DNA of 37,038 bases from CAYHHI01 sp964356335 (GTDB taxonomy: Bacteria; Arandabacterota; Arandabacteria; Arandabacterales; Arandabacteraceae): the NCBI GenBank assembly GCA_964356335.1, contig CAYHHI010000032.1:1-37038 (forward strand), read 5' to 3'. This document shows, piece after piece, positions 7,945 through 15,668 of this stretch. Positions within the stretch are counted from its first letter, which is position 1. Each line of letters opens with the position of its first letter. Below the pieces are notes generated by a model. That model was not told where the DNA came from. It searched no databases and was given only the letters and a program-made list of their open reading frames with translations. Made by a program: the position numbers and the translations under genes.

Positions 7945-8002
7945 CCATGGCACGCACCGGATCGCCAACAAATCCGGCTCCCGGTGATGCCCCTCGTTAG
8001 CC
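7939..8002 (+). other. attC-like integron recombination site 1
   Basis: A 64-bp imperfect palindrome bounded by GGCTAAC (7939-7945) and its exact complement GTTAGCC (7996-8002). Inside, GGCA-CG-CACC pairs with GGTG-A-TGCC, leaving unpaired bases on one arm, and CCGGAT pairs with ATCCGG around the apical loop. The stop codon TAA of the Abi gene falls within the left core. This layout (R-box, spacer, L-box with extrahelical bases, loop, and mirror) is that of attC sites. The core GTTAGCC fits GTTRRRY except at one position. Confidence 0.7.
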
Positions 8003-8032
8003 TGTTACGGAGGATAGAAAGGCCTATCGACC

Positions 8033-9205
8033 ATGTCTAAGCACAATCCCATGGAGTTTGCAACCGCACTGAGTGCGAAGCTGGCCACTCGGTCACGTCA
8101 CGTGTGTGCGTTCCTCGGCGCCGGCATTGCGCGCGCATGCGGCCTTCCGGACGTGGCACAGCTACAGGAACAGGTGGTGTCCGCCTTGGGGGCTGGCGAC
8201 CGAGAGGCGTTTGAGCGCCAACTAAAACAACGCAACCTCGAAGGAGCGCTGAGCCGCCTCCGTCGCATCGCAGCCTTGGTCACTGGCAAAGAGGCCGTTG
8301 ACGGCCTGACCGAGGCCGAAGCCACGGCGTTGGATATCGCCGTGTGTAAGGCGATCGTCAAGGCGCTCGACATCCAAAAAGCTAACCTCGCGCCTGTTTA
8401 CAACTTTGCTGCGTGGTCCGCACATGCGGACTACCATCTCCCAATCGAACTCTTTACGGTGAACTACGATCTGTTGTTAGAGACTGCTCTTGAGAGCTTT
8501 CGAGTCCCTTACTTCGACGGCTTTGTCGGCACCGTTCGAGCCAGATTCCACACGGAGCTTGTCGAAGGCAAGGCTGGATCGGATCGGGAGTGGATGCCTG
8601 CGTTTTTCGTGCGACTTTGGAAACTGCATGGCTCGGTGAATTGGGTTTGGCAGGAGGATCGGCAAATCATACGGTTGGGCCAGTCAGTTCCCGAAGGTGA
8701 TGTTGCCGCCATCTATCCTTCCGACACTAAGTACGAGGAGTCCCGGCGGGTTCCGTTCGTGGTGTTGCAGGATCGTTTGCGGCGGTCGCTACACGAACCA
8801 GAGACGCTTGTCGTGATTGCAGGGTACTCCTTCAGCGACGATCATCTGAACGACCTAATCTTTGATGCAGCTTCTCGGCGCCAGCGCTCCGAATTCGTAG
8901 TCTTCTGTTATTCGGATATCCCTGCAGCGTTGGCTAAACACGCCGTCATTACGCCCAATTTGCAAGTTGCCAGTGGCCGGGAGGCAATTCTCTGTGGTGT
9001 GCGGAGTGAATGGGAGGCTCCAAAAGACGTGCCGCCCGGCCTTTGGGTTGACGACCAGTTCGGCCTTCGGGACTTCAGCAACTTGGCAGCCCACCTCGCC
9101 CGGAGTTCGACTGGGGAACCCGAAGATGAGGCGCTTCTGCGCGAACTCGTCGAGAAGGCCGTCGCCAAGCGCAAGGTCGAAAGGAGCACGAAAGACAATG
9201 CCTGA
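8033..9205 (+). CDS. SIR2-domain NADase-like defence effector
   Basis: Probably consumes NAD+ on infection as the toxic effector of a SIR2-HerA anti-phage system. In the 390-aa protein the Rossmann start GAGIA is at 29-33 (CAFLGAGIARACGLP). TVNYD at 142-146 holds the ribose-contacting N144, and KLHGS at 197-201 holds the catalytic H199. A later AGYSFSDDHLND segment is typical of SIR2_2-type proteins. N and H are both intact, so it should be active. There is no predicted membrane segment, so it should be cytoplasmic. ATG 8033 has GAAAGG about 10 nt upstream. The 3' end overlaps herA by 8 nt, implying coupled translation and a complex. It begins 31 nt after an attC-like core, the place expected for the first gene of a cassette. 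Substrate and trigger are not visible from sequence. Confidence 0.87.
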   Translation: MSKHNPMEFATALSAKLATRSRHVCAFLGAGIARACGLPDVAQLQEQVVSALGAGDREAFERQLKQRNLEGALSRLRRIAALVTGKEAVDGLTEAEATALDIAVCKAIVKALDIQKANLAPVYNFAAWSAHADYHLPIELFTVNYDLLLETALESFRVPYFDGFVGTVRARFHTELVEGKAGSDREWMPAFFVRLWKLHGSVNWVWQEDRQIIRLGQSVPEGDVAAIYPSDTKYEESRRVPFVVLQDRLRRSLHEPETLVVIAGYSFSDDHLNDLIFDAASRRQRSEFVVFCYSDIPAALAKHAVITPNLQVASGREAILCGVRSEWEAPKDVPPGLWVDDQFGLRDFSNLAAHLARSSTGEPEDEALLRELVEKAVAKRKVERSTKDNA

Positions 9206-10961
9206 GCGAGATCCGACATGCATCGGAAGAGTTCGCCATGTCCTCGGCGCAACCATCACTGTAGCTCTCGATAGTGAACTGGCGGGTGTCGCACCAATCT
9301 ACCGCGGACGACTACAGCCTGTAGGACAAATCGGTTCGCTCGTGCGCATTCCGCAAGGGCTTGTTGATCTCATCGCTACCGTAAGCCTCCTTGGAATTGC
9401 CGAATTGGGTGGACCTCTTGCACCCGCCGATGTTGTTCAACGTGATGAGCGCTGGCTCCAAGTTCAGTTGCTAGGCGAGATCGACCGTGCCACGGGTCGC
9501 TTCCAGCGCGGTGTGGGTTGCTACCCCGGATTGGACGATCCGGTGCATTTCGCGACGCCGGATCAACTCAAATCGGTATTTCCACATCCCGATGACAAAC
9601 ACGTGCGCCTAGGGCGATTGGCTGCTGCCGAGGAAGTACCTGTTTCGTTGGAAGCCTCACGGTTCGTGGTTCGGCACGCTGCCATTGTGGGTTCTACTGG
9701 TTCTGGGAAAACAAGCGCAGTTGCTTCGCTATTGCAGAACTTCGTCAAAGGTGGATGGCGTGCGGCCAACATCGTCGTCGTCGATCCGCACGGCGAATAC
9801 GCGAGTGCTCTGGAGAATAGTGCATCCGTGCGAAGCGTTCTCGCCGCCGGAGAGAATCGACTACGCGTTCCCTACTGGGCGCTGCCTGCTGCGGATATCG
9901 GACGGATTTTCTCGGGAGCACCCGGTGGCGCCACTTTCGCCAATCGGTTCGCACAACTCGTTTGTGACGCGCGCCGTGAGTTCGTTAAGGCTGCGACGTG
10001 GCTGACTCTCGATCCCACAGTGGTTACAGCCGATACGCCGGTTCCTTTCAGTATTCGGCCGATCTGGCATAAACTCGACTACGAGAATCGCGAGACCCGC
10101 ATGAACAAGTCTGACCCGGGTACCGTCTGCGAGACGGATCATGGTGACGCGGCGACACTGCGTCCAGCGCAGTTTCAACCGTACAACCCAGCTGGTCAGG
10201 CACCGCACCAATGTCCCTTGTATGGCGTCTACGGGACAAGCCCGGACCTTCTCCGTCTTGGCCTTCTCGATCCGCAGCTACGTTTTTTTCAGGAGCCAGC
10301 TAGCGATCCGCATGGAGTCGTCGATCCGCTCATCGAGGTCATGCAGGAATGGCTCGGCAAAACGAAGCCCATCTCGGTCCTTGATTTCAGTGGCGTTCCA
10401 TCTGGTGCTGCCGACGTCGCCATCGGGGTGGTACTCAATCTCCTTTTCGAGGTGTCGCTCCGCGGTGTACCGGATGGACCGGGTATCGGGCGCCCCAGCC
10501 CAGTTCTCGTCGTGCTGGAAGAAGCCCACCGATACCTCGGTGAAGGCGCGAGCGCGCTGACGCGTAACTCGGCGAACCGAATCGCGCGAGAGGGCCGCAA
10601 GTACGGAATCGGGCTCCTGCTTGTCACCCAGCGCCCAACGGAACTGCCCAAGACCGCGTTGGCCCAGTGTGGTACTATTATCGCGCTTCGCCTGTCGAAT
10701 TCCGATGACCAAGGCACCATCAAGGCGGCACTTCCGGACGCGGTTGCCGGTCTAGCGGCGGTTCTGCCTTCGCTACGTACGCATGAGGCAATTATCAGCG
10801 GTGAGGCTGTGGTCCTCCCGGCGCGCGCCTGTCTCGACAACCCAAACCCGTGGCCACGAGCCGAGGATCCGTCACTGAAGCCTTGGCGTCAGGAGCCCCG
10901 ACTGCCCGATGTCGGACCAGCCTTGGCGGCGTGGCGCGGTACGTATGAGGCCCAACAATGA
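9198..10961 (+). CDS. HerA-family hexameric ATPase/translocase, SIR2 partner
   Basis: FtsK/HerA-type P-loop ATPase expected to form a hexameric ring that partners and regulates the SIR2 protein. From ATG 9198 it is 587 aa. The N-terminal ~100 residues look like a HAS-barrel. Walker A GSTGSGKT is at 165-172, followed by VVVDPHGEYAS (about 194-204). Walker B is in VLVVLEEAHRYLGEG, and the HerA-typical REGRKYGIGLLLVTQRPTEL with TALAQCGTIIALRLSN follows. A region of about 130 residues between these blocks (roughly 215-350) is less conserved and may be the multimer or partner surface. The open frame extends upstream to 8967, but that part lies over the SIR2 gene in another frame and is not real. 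It overlaps sir2 by 8 nt and the next gene by 4 nt, so all three are one translational unit. Confidence 0.9.
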   Translation: MPERDPTCIGRVRHVLGATITVALDSELAGVAPIYRGRLQPVGQIGSLVRIPQGLVDLIATVSLLGIAELGGPLAPADVVQRDERWLQVQLLGEIDRATGRFQRGVGCYPGLDDPVHFATPDQLKSVFPHPDDKHVRLGRLAAAEEVPVSLEASRFVVRHAAIVGSTGSGKTSAVASLLQNFVKGGWRAANIVVVDPHGEYASALENSASVRSVLAAGENRLRVPYWALPAADIGRIFSGAPGGATFANRFAQLVCDARREFVKAATWLTLDPTVVTADTPVPFSIRPIWHKLDYENRETRMNKSDPGTVCETDHGDAATLRPAQFQPYNPAGQAPHQCPLYGVYGTSPDLLRLGLLDPQLRFFQEPASDPHGVVDPLIEVMQEWLGKTKPISVLDFSGVPSGAADVAIGVVLNLLFEVSLRGVPDGPGIGRPSPVLVVLEEAHRYLGEGASALTRNSANRIAREGRKYGIGLLLVTQRPTELPKTALAQCGTIIALRLSNSDDQGTIKAALPDAVAGLAAVLPSLRTHEAIISGEAVVLPARACLDNPNPWPRAEDPSLKPWRQEPRLPDVGPALAAWRGTYEAQQ

Positions 10962-11179
10962 TTGAATGGATTCCCGTTACCAGTTCGAAACGAATCGTCG
11001 CCGAGGCGTACGACCCGGAGACCGAGACGATCTACGTGCGGTTTCCGAATGGCGTGGAGTGGTACTACGCCGCTTGTCCTCCTCACGTCTGGGAAGAGTT
11101 CAGCGCACCTGGGCAGTCCCGAGGCCAGTACATTGAAAGGGTCTTGAATTTCAAGCCACACGGCCGCCATGCAGGCTAA
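10958..11179 (+). CDS. KTSC-domain small protein, third gene of the SIR2-HerA operon
   Basis: 73-aa protein matching the KTSC domain (named from the lysyl-tRNA synthetase C-terminus). Visible features are the PVTSSKRIVAEAYDPE start, the FPNGVEWYYAACP strand-turn-strand and the SRGQYIERVLN end. KTSC domains are usually short stand-alone proteins or C-terminal additions that may bind nucleic acid or protein; their function is not established. The ATG overlaps the herA stop (ATGA), so it is co-translated with SIR2 and HerA. Its stop TAA lies in the core of the next attC-like site, meaning the three genes form one cassette. It could be a regulator or adaptor, or an unrelated passenger; the tight overlap favours the former. 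Confidence 0.82.
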   Translation: MIEWIPVTSSKRIVAEAYDPETETIYVRFPNGVEWYYAACPPHVWEEFSAPGQSRGQYIERVLNFKPHGRHAG

Positions 11180-11233
11180 CAACGGCATTCAGCAGACGGC
11201 GCTTCGCGCCGCAGCTGATGCCGATCGTTGGCA
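11174..11233 (+). other. attC-like integron recombination site 2
   Basis: A 60-bp palindrome from GGCTAAC (11174-11180) to GTTGGCA (11227-11233). The arms pair as GGCAT-T-CAGC with GCTGATGCC, leaving a single extrahelical T on one strand, a hallmark of attC polarity. CGGCGC pairs with GCGCCG around a TTC loop. The stop codon of the KTSC gene is inside the left core. This is the best-formed of the three sites. Confidence 0.78.
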
Positions 11234-11262
11234 TTTGAGATGAAGGAGATAGAGACAGTCAT

Positions 11263-12600
11263 ATGAAGGTCTTTCTCGATTCTATGATCTACCTTCACTA
11301 CCGCTCGATTGAGGAAATAGGCCTCCCTTCCGTGCTCCATACTGACAGCGTCACTATCGTCATTCCCAGGGTAACTCTTCGCGAATTGGACAAGCAGAAG
11401 AATACGCACCAATCCAGCACAGTGCGCAATCGCGCCCGCCGGATTCTCAAGAAGATTGAGCAGTGGACATCCGGGCAGGCGTCAGTCCGACAGGGTGTTT
11501 CAGTTGAGTTCTTTCCCGTTGTGCCCACGATCAATTATGCAAAGCACGGCCTAAACGCCCAGTGGTCCGATGACGTTCTCATTGCCTCAATACTCGAATA
11601 CCGCGGGACGCACAGCACCGAACAGATCGTACTCATTACACAAGACTCCGGCCCACGGCTGACAGCACATCAATTGGGTATTACTGTTGCGGAGTTACCG
11701 GAAGATATGAAGCTGCCTGAGGAACTCAGTCCTCTTGAGATCGAGAACCGCGAATTGAGCAGGATGCTCGAAAGACTGCAGAACGCTTTACCGCAACTCA
11801 CGGTCTGCTTTGCTGGATCAAATGAGCCAGAAACTCACGCCCGGTTCTCTCTCCCCCCACCTCCGGACACGATGGAAGATGAGATCGCACGCAAGATCAA
11901 TGACCTGCGGAGCAGGTTGCCAAAGCAGTATCCACCCAAGGCGCCCTCACCAGCACCCCGCGATTCCCTGACATCCCTGTGCGAGCAGTATCTTGCTTTA
12001 GACCCTATTCCGCCGGAGGAGTATGACCGGTACAATCGTGATGTCGATGCATACCTTGCGGAGTATGAGCAATATATGCGTGAGACATGGGAACAGAACG
12101 TTGCTCTTCGGCGTACCATTCGCTTCCAGATCGAGATCAGAAACACAGGTTCTGCTCCCGCGGACGATGTGGATATTCTGCTTCACTTCCCCGATGGCTT
12201 TACCCTGATGACCGGGGACGACGTGCCTGATCTATCCAAGGAACCACGCCCTCCACGGAAACCACGCTCCCGGATGGAAATGCTTACTGACAGCATTGGC
12301 CGCATTCCGAACTTCACCATGCCATCTCTAGCAATTCCCGATTTCCGGATGCCTACTTCGTTCAACATAGAACGTACGGGGAGCTACAGAGTTACAGACC
12401 ACTTCACGCGAATCAAGCATGGAGCATCGGTGCAGCTGCCGGAAATGTTTCTGACGTTTAACTCCTATGAGCTAGCCAAGTCTTTCCATTGCGATTACAC
12501 CGTCCGCCCTGCGAATCTTCCTGATCCCGTTGGGGGCGAGATTCATTTTGTCATCGAAAGGCAGGATGCCAATAAAGCCATGGACAGCGACGAGGAATAG
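11263..12600 (+). CDS. PIN-domain protein with Ig-like C-terminal region
   Basis: Putative RNase of the PIN superfamily. Residues 1-145 carry the PIN acids D6 (MKVFLDSMIY), E41 (TLRELDKQK), D103/D104 (WSDDVLIAS) and D128 (LITQDSG), so the active site seems complete. Residues about 150-180 are helical. A proline-rich linker at about 195-240 precedes a Tyr/Glu-rich helix. From about 285 on, a beta-rich domain begins with RFQIEIRNTGSAPADDVDIL, resembling CARDB/Ig-like folds that recur in repeat adhesins and in some defence proteins. I do not recognise the whole architecture as a named family. ATG 11263 has GAAGGAGAT upstream at moderate spacing. It lies immediately after an attC-like site, in the position of a cassette gene. 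A defence role is an inference from its neighbours. Confidence 0.75.
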   Translation: MKVFLDSMIYLHYRSIEEIGLPSVLHTDSVTIVIPRVTLRELDKQKNTHQSSTVRNRARRILKKIEQWTSGQASVRQGVSVEFFPVVPTINYAKHGLNAQWSDDVLIASILEYRGTHSTEQIVLITQDSGPRLTAHQLGITVAELPEDMKLPEELSPLEIENRELSRMLERLQNALPQLTVCFAGSNEPETHARFSLPPPPDTMEDEIARKINDLRSRLPKQYPPKAPSPAPRDSLTSLCEQYLALDPIPPEEYDRYNRDVDAYLAEYEQYMRETWEQNVALRRTIRFQIEIRNTGSAPADDVDILLHFPDGFTLMTGDDVPDLSKEPRPPRKPRSRMEMLTDSIGRIPNFTMPSLAIPDFRMPTSFNIERTGSYRVTDHFTRIKHGASVQLPEMFLTFNSYELAKSFHCDYTVRPANLPDPVGGEIHFVIERQDANKAMDSDEE

Positions 12601-12645
12601 TGCGCGGAGCGCGCCATCCCTCGGGTGTCATAGCACTCGTTGAAT
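12599..12645 (+). other. Possible degraded attC right arm after the PIN gene
   Basis: A perfect GTTRRRY core (GTTGAAT, 12639-12645) is preceded by a short inverted repeat AGTGC/GCACT (12599-12603 and 12633-12637), starting at the stop codon of the PIN gene. The matching left core RYYYAAC is missing, so this may be a decayed site or chance. It matters because it would close the PIN gene as its own ~1.4-kb cassette. Confidence 0.25.
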
Positions 12646-12716
12646 CTGTAGGAAAAGGCTTGAGGTAGCGACCGAATCGGCTAGACTATGCGAGTAAGGT
12701 CTTCAAAGGAGGAGCG

Positions 12717-12857
12717 ATGCCACGCTTCAAGCCCTACTCGTATGAACAGATGCTCATGATCCCTGCGGATCTTAAGAGCCAACTCCAACCCGGTACCTTT
12801 GAGTTTGCCCTGAACCAGATCGTCGGTGAGATGGATCTGTGGTGCACAACATATTGA
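12717..12857 (+). pseudogene. Truncated IS1182-like transposase, N-terminal fragment
   Basis: A 46-codon frame starting with MPRFKPYSYEQMLMIPADL and continuing PGTFEFALNQIVGEMDL matches the conserved N-terminus of IS1182/IS5-superfamily transposases (FKPYxYxQ, PGTxEF). It then runs into a stop at 12855. A full enzyme is about 400-500 aa, so only the first tenth survives. A strong AAAGGAGGAG ribosome-binding site and a possible promoter (TTGAGG at 12660, TAGACT at 12682) remain. The remnant sits between the PIN gene and the restriction-modification genes and probably records an IS insertion followed by deletion, which may also have destroyed an attC site. Confidence 0.75.
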
Positions 12858-13105
12858 AGATCTTGCGGTACAGTCCACGATTCCGGTATGCTTGAGGGCA
12901 GGACGAGGGTTCGGAGGTGTGGAAGCCGCTATGAAGGGTGAAGAGAGTGAGCCGGTGGAGGGAACACACAGGGGCAGGTGTGAGATAGAGGGTAAGTTGG
13001 GATAATCTGAGGACGGGCGGACAGGATATCCGCTCTTCAGAAGGGTTTTTCTGCAAACTCGTTGGGTGACGAAAGTAAACTGCAGATTCTGTCTTAGAAG
13101 GCGTT
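12858..13105. other. Gene-free stretch before the methyltransferase
   Basis: I see no coding region in these 248 bases. The sequence following the transposase fragment has no homology to a transposase that I can recognise in any frame. Near its end, TCTGCA (13050-13055) and TGCAGA (13081-13086) form an inverted repeat around the probable promoter region of the methyltransferase. A minus-strand open frame covers the area but has no credible protein character. Confidence 0.5.
13080..13085. promoter_or_regulatory. CTGCAG (PstI/BsuBI-type) site upstream of the methyltransferase
   Basis: The six bases CTGCAG lie 20 nt upstream of the methyltransferase ATG, in the likely promoter/leader. CTGCAG is the known target of the PstI/BsuBI restriction-modification family to which the two downstream genes belong. 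Methylation of this site by the operon's own product could tune its expression. This is inferred only from position. Confidence 0.35.
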
Positions 13106-14656
13106 ATGCTAATGGAACGCGTGAATACTCTTGACAAGGTTCGTAAATCATTCAACAGTGCGACAAAGAGGACTGATCGCTCTCAGATCGGCCAGTTTCT
13201 GACCCCCGCCGTGATAGCCCAGTTCATGTCATCTATGTTTGAAACCGGACCCCGACACATCAGGATTTTGGACCCTGGTGCTGGGGCGGGCGTGCTTTTT
13301 GCGGCGTGTGTGGAAACCCTAGTTTCGCAAAAGGATCGGCCTCTTTCCATAGAGGTCGTTGCCTATGAGACAGATAGCACAATCCTGCCGCATCTGGATG
13401 AGACCATGAAGTGGTCCCAATCGCTTTGTGTTTCAAATGGCGTTGTGTTTCACGGAATCATGAAGCCCCAGGATTTTGCCTCGGCTGCCCTCACCGAAAC
13501 AAGAGAGTCTCTTTTTGCTATTCCTGGGGCACGATTTACCCATGTCATTCTCAACCCACCCTACAAGAAGATCAATAGCCAAACTGTCATGAGCAGGATG
13601 CTCTATTCTTCTGACATAGAGGTCGCAAACCTCTATGCGGTTTTCGTTTGGCTATCCATGCGGTTGCTGGAACCGGGGGGGCAAATGGTGGCGATAACAC
13701 CCCGGAGCTTCTGCAATGGCCCTTATTTCAAGAAGTTCCGCGCCGCATTCTTGCGCATGATGAGTTTCAGACGGATTCACCTATTCGAATCGCGCAAAAA
13801 GGCGTTCGGCGACGATGACGTGCTGCAAGAGAACATCATCTACCATGCTGTCCGGGAGCTTCAGAAGCCGAAGTCTGTCGCAATCTCCGCGTCCGAGGGC
13901 CTTGATTTCGACAAAGCACGCACCCGATCCGTCCCATACAACCGGGTTGTTCACCCCGCTGACCGAGATATGTTCATTCATTTAGGCATTGATGATACCG
14001 ATGTTGGCCCGGCAGACCGAATGAAATGCTTGACCTCATCTCTCAACAAGCTGAGCTTGGGTGTCTCTACTGGACGTGTCGTCGACTTCAGGGCACGGGA
14101 ACACCTAAGACAGTCCCCCGAACAAGAAACAGTTCCGCTAATCTATCCGTGCCATTTCCTGAACGGTTTCATCAACTGGCCTGTCCAATCAGGGAAGAAA
14201 CCCAATTCCATCGCGTCGTCGTCCGAGACATCCGATCTTCTTGTCGAAGCTGGATTCTACGTTCTTACAAAAAGGTTTTCGTCCAAGGAACAGCGGAGAC
14301 GAGTCATGGCAGCGATATATGACCCTACAAGGATCGACGCGCCCCTTGTAGGCTTCGAAAACCACCTGAACTACTTTCACAAACAGGGCAGAGGGTTAGC
14401 GGCTGATTTGGCGAAAGGGCTTGCTGTATACCTCAATTCGACAATAGTCGATGAGTATTTCCGTCTATTTAGCGGACACACGCAGGTTAACGCCACCGAT
14501 CTCCGGAAGATGCCCTATCCTACTCACGAACAGCTCTTAAGGCTAAGTAGATTTGTCAAAGACACAATACCCGATCAGGAGACCATTGACAAAATTATGG
14601 ATAAGGAGTGCTTGAACTGTGGGCAAAAAGACAAGCGGGCAGAAAGCAGAAGATAA
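13106..14656 (+). CDS. Type II N6-adenine DNA methyltransferase, PstI/BsuBI or Eco57I-like
   Basis: Modification subunit that methylates adenine in the recognition site to protect host DNA. The 516-aa protein has motif X-like QFLTPAVIA (30-38), SAM-binding motif I LDPGAGAGVL (55-64) and catalytic motif IV NPPY at 150-153, in the order of gamma-class adenine methyltransferases. The C-terminal half, with IYPCHFLNGF and GHTQVNATDLRKMPYP, is probably the target-recognition part. Either ATG 13106 or ATG 13112 could start it: AGAAGG lies 4 nt before the first and 10 nt before the second, so the second has better spacing. The partner endonuclease overlaps its 3' end by 38 nt. Target CTGCAG is an inference from the partner family. 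Confidence 0.9.
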   Translation: MLMERVNTLDKVRKSFNSATKRTDRSQIGQFLTPAVIAQFMSSMFETGPRHIRILDPGAGAGVLFAACVETLVSQKDRPLSIEVVAYETDSTILPHLDETMKWSQSLCVSNGVVFHGIMKPQDFASAALTETRESLFAIPGARFTHVILNPPYKKINSQTVMSRMLYSSDIEVANLYAVFVWLSMRLLEPGGQMVAITPRSFCNGPYFKKFRAAFLRMMSFRRIHLFESRKKAFGDDDVLQENIIYHAVRELQKPKSVAISASEGLDFDKARTRSVPYNRVVHPADRDMFIHLGIDDTDVGPADRMKCLTSSLNKLSLGVSTGRVVDFRAREHLRQSPEQETVPLIYPCHFLNGFINWPVQSGKKPNSIASSSETSDLLVEAGFYVLTKRFSSKEQRRRVMAAIYDPTRIDAPLVGFENHLNYFHKQGRGLAADLAKGLAVYLNSTIVDEYFRLFSGHTQVNATDLRKMPYPTHEQLLRLSRFVKDTIPDQETIDKIMDKECLNCGQKDKRAESRR

Positions 14657-15587
14657 GATCAAAGCGGCTCTCACGATCCTGAACGATTTAGGTCTTCCAA
14701 GGCAGCAACAGAACGAGCGATCCGCCCTTACCCTTCTATCATTGCTGGGCCTCAAGTCTGCCAGCAGGTGGGAGGATGCAACTGATCCGCTGATGGGTAT
14801 TACTCCCATGATGGAGTTCTTTGAGCAACACTACGGAAAGAAATACGCACCTAACACCCGTGAAACGGTACGTCGCCAAACAGTTCACCAGTTTATGCAA
14901 GCCGCCTTGATTGTCGCCAACCCTGACAAACCCTCAAGACCGACCAATAGCCCCAAAGCAGTCTATCAGATCGAGGCATCTGCCCTGAAACTGCTTCGAG
15001 GTTTTGGGAAACCAGGATGGACGGGGTATTTGCAGAAGTATCTTCGGACCGTGGATACACTGAAAAAGCAGTATGCACGCGAGAGAGAAATGAGACGGCT
15101 GCCTGTCAGGGTGGCGAACGGTCAGGAAATCAGGCTTTCCCCTGGTGGCCAGAATGTCCTGGTGAAGAAGATCATGGACGATTTCTGCCCCTTATTCACA
15201 CCGGGAAGTTACGTTATTTACGTTGGGGACACTCAAGCGAAGTGGGCCTATTTCGATTCAGACGCCCTGGCACTGCTGGGTGTTGAAATACAGGAACACG
15301 GGAAAATGCCTGATGTTGTGGTGCATCACGCAGAAAAGAACTGGCTGGTTCTTATTGAAGCCGTGACGAGCCACGGGCCTGTAAACCCTAAGCGCAGACA
15401 GGAATTGAAGGCATTGTTTTCCGGATCGACCGCTGGTCTCGTTTTTGTGACCGCATTCCTTGATCGAAAGGCTATGTTGAAATACCTGAATGATATTTCC
15501 TGGGAGACTGAAGTCTGGATTGCCGAGACCCCGACGCATCTGATCCATTTCAACGGTGAACGTTTTCTCGGACCCTATGAAGAGTAA
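14619..15587 (+). CDS. BsuBI/PstI-family type II restriction endonuclease
   Basis: Cuts unmethylated DNA; known members recognise CTGCAG. The 322-aa length fits the family. The N-terminal helical domain (about 1-130) precedes a PD-(D/E)xK-like core with PD at 231-232 (GKMPDVVVHH) and E247 in LVLIEAVTSHGPVNPKRR, the family's variant motif. GLVFVTAFLDRKAMLKYL and the C-terminal THLIHFNGERFLGP also match. The start is a GTG with AAGGAG about 10 nt upstream, lying inside the methyltransferase 3' end. That order (methyltransferase first, coupled endonuclease second) limits premature cutting. Its stop codon is 3 nt before an attC-like core. The specific recognition sequence is inferred, not shown. 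Confidence 0.92.
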   Translation: MGKKTSGQKAEDKIKAALTILNDLGLPRQQQNERSALTLLSLLGLKSASRWEDATDPLMGITPMMEFFEQHYGKKYAPNTRETVRRQTVHQFMQAALIVANPDKPSRPTNSPKAVYQIEASALKLLRGFGKPGWTGYLQKYLRTVDTLKKQYAREREMRRLPVRVANGQEIRLSPGGQNVLVKKIMDDFCPLFTPGSYVIYVGDTQAKWAYFDSDALALLGVEIQEHGKMPDVVVHHAEKNWLVLIEAVTSHGPVNPKRRQELKALFSGSTAGLVFVTAFLDRKAMLKYLNDISWETEVWIAETPTHLIHFNGERFLGPYEE

Positions 15588-15590
15588 GTG

Positions 15591-15647
15591 ACCCAACAAA
15601 GCAATCCAGCCGACTCGTTACACTCGTGGTTGATTTTTGCGTTTGGC
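15591..15647 (+). other. attC-like integron recombination site 3
   Basis: A 57-bp degenerate palindrome beginning with a perfect RYYYAAC core, ACCCAAC (15591-15597), 3 nt after the endonuclease stop. It ends with GTTTGGC (15641-15647), one mismatch from GTTRRRY. The arms pair as GCAA/TTGC and CAGCC/GGTTG (with one G-T wobble) with unpaired bases between. It is less perfect than sites 1 and 2, but its position and size fit. Confidence 0.55.
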
Positions 15648-15668
15648 ATCATTCAACTTGGGTAAAAT

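Noticed and set aside
12772..13155. Minus-strand open frame of 127 codons across the transposase remnant
   Set aside because: It overlaps the transposase fragment and the methyltransferase start, and its composition is not protein-like.
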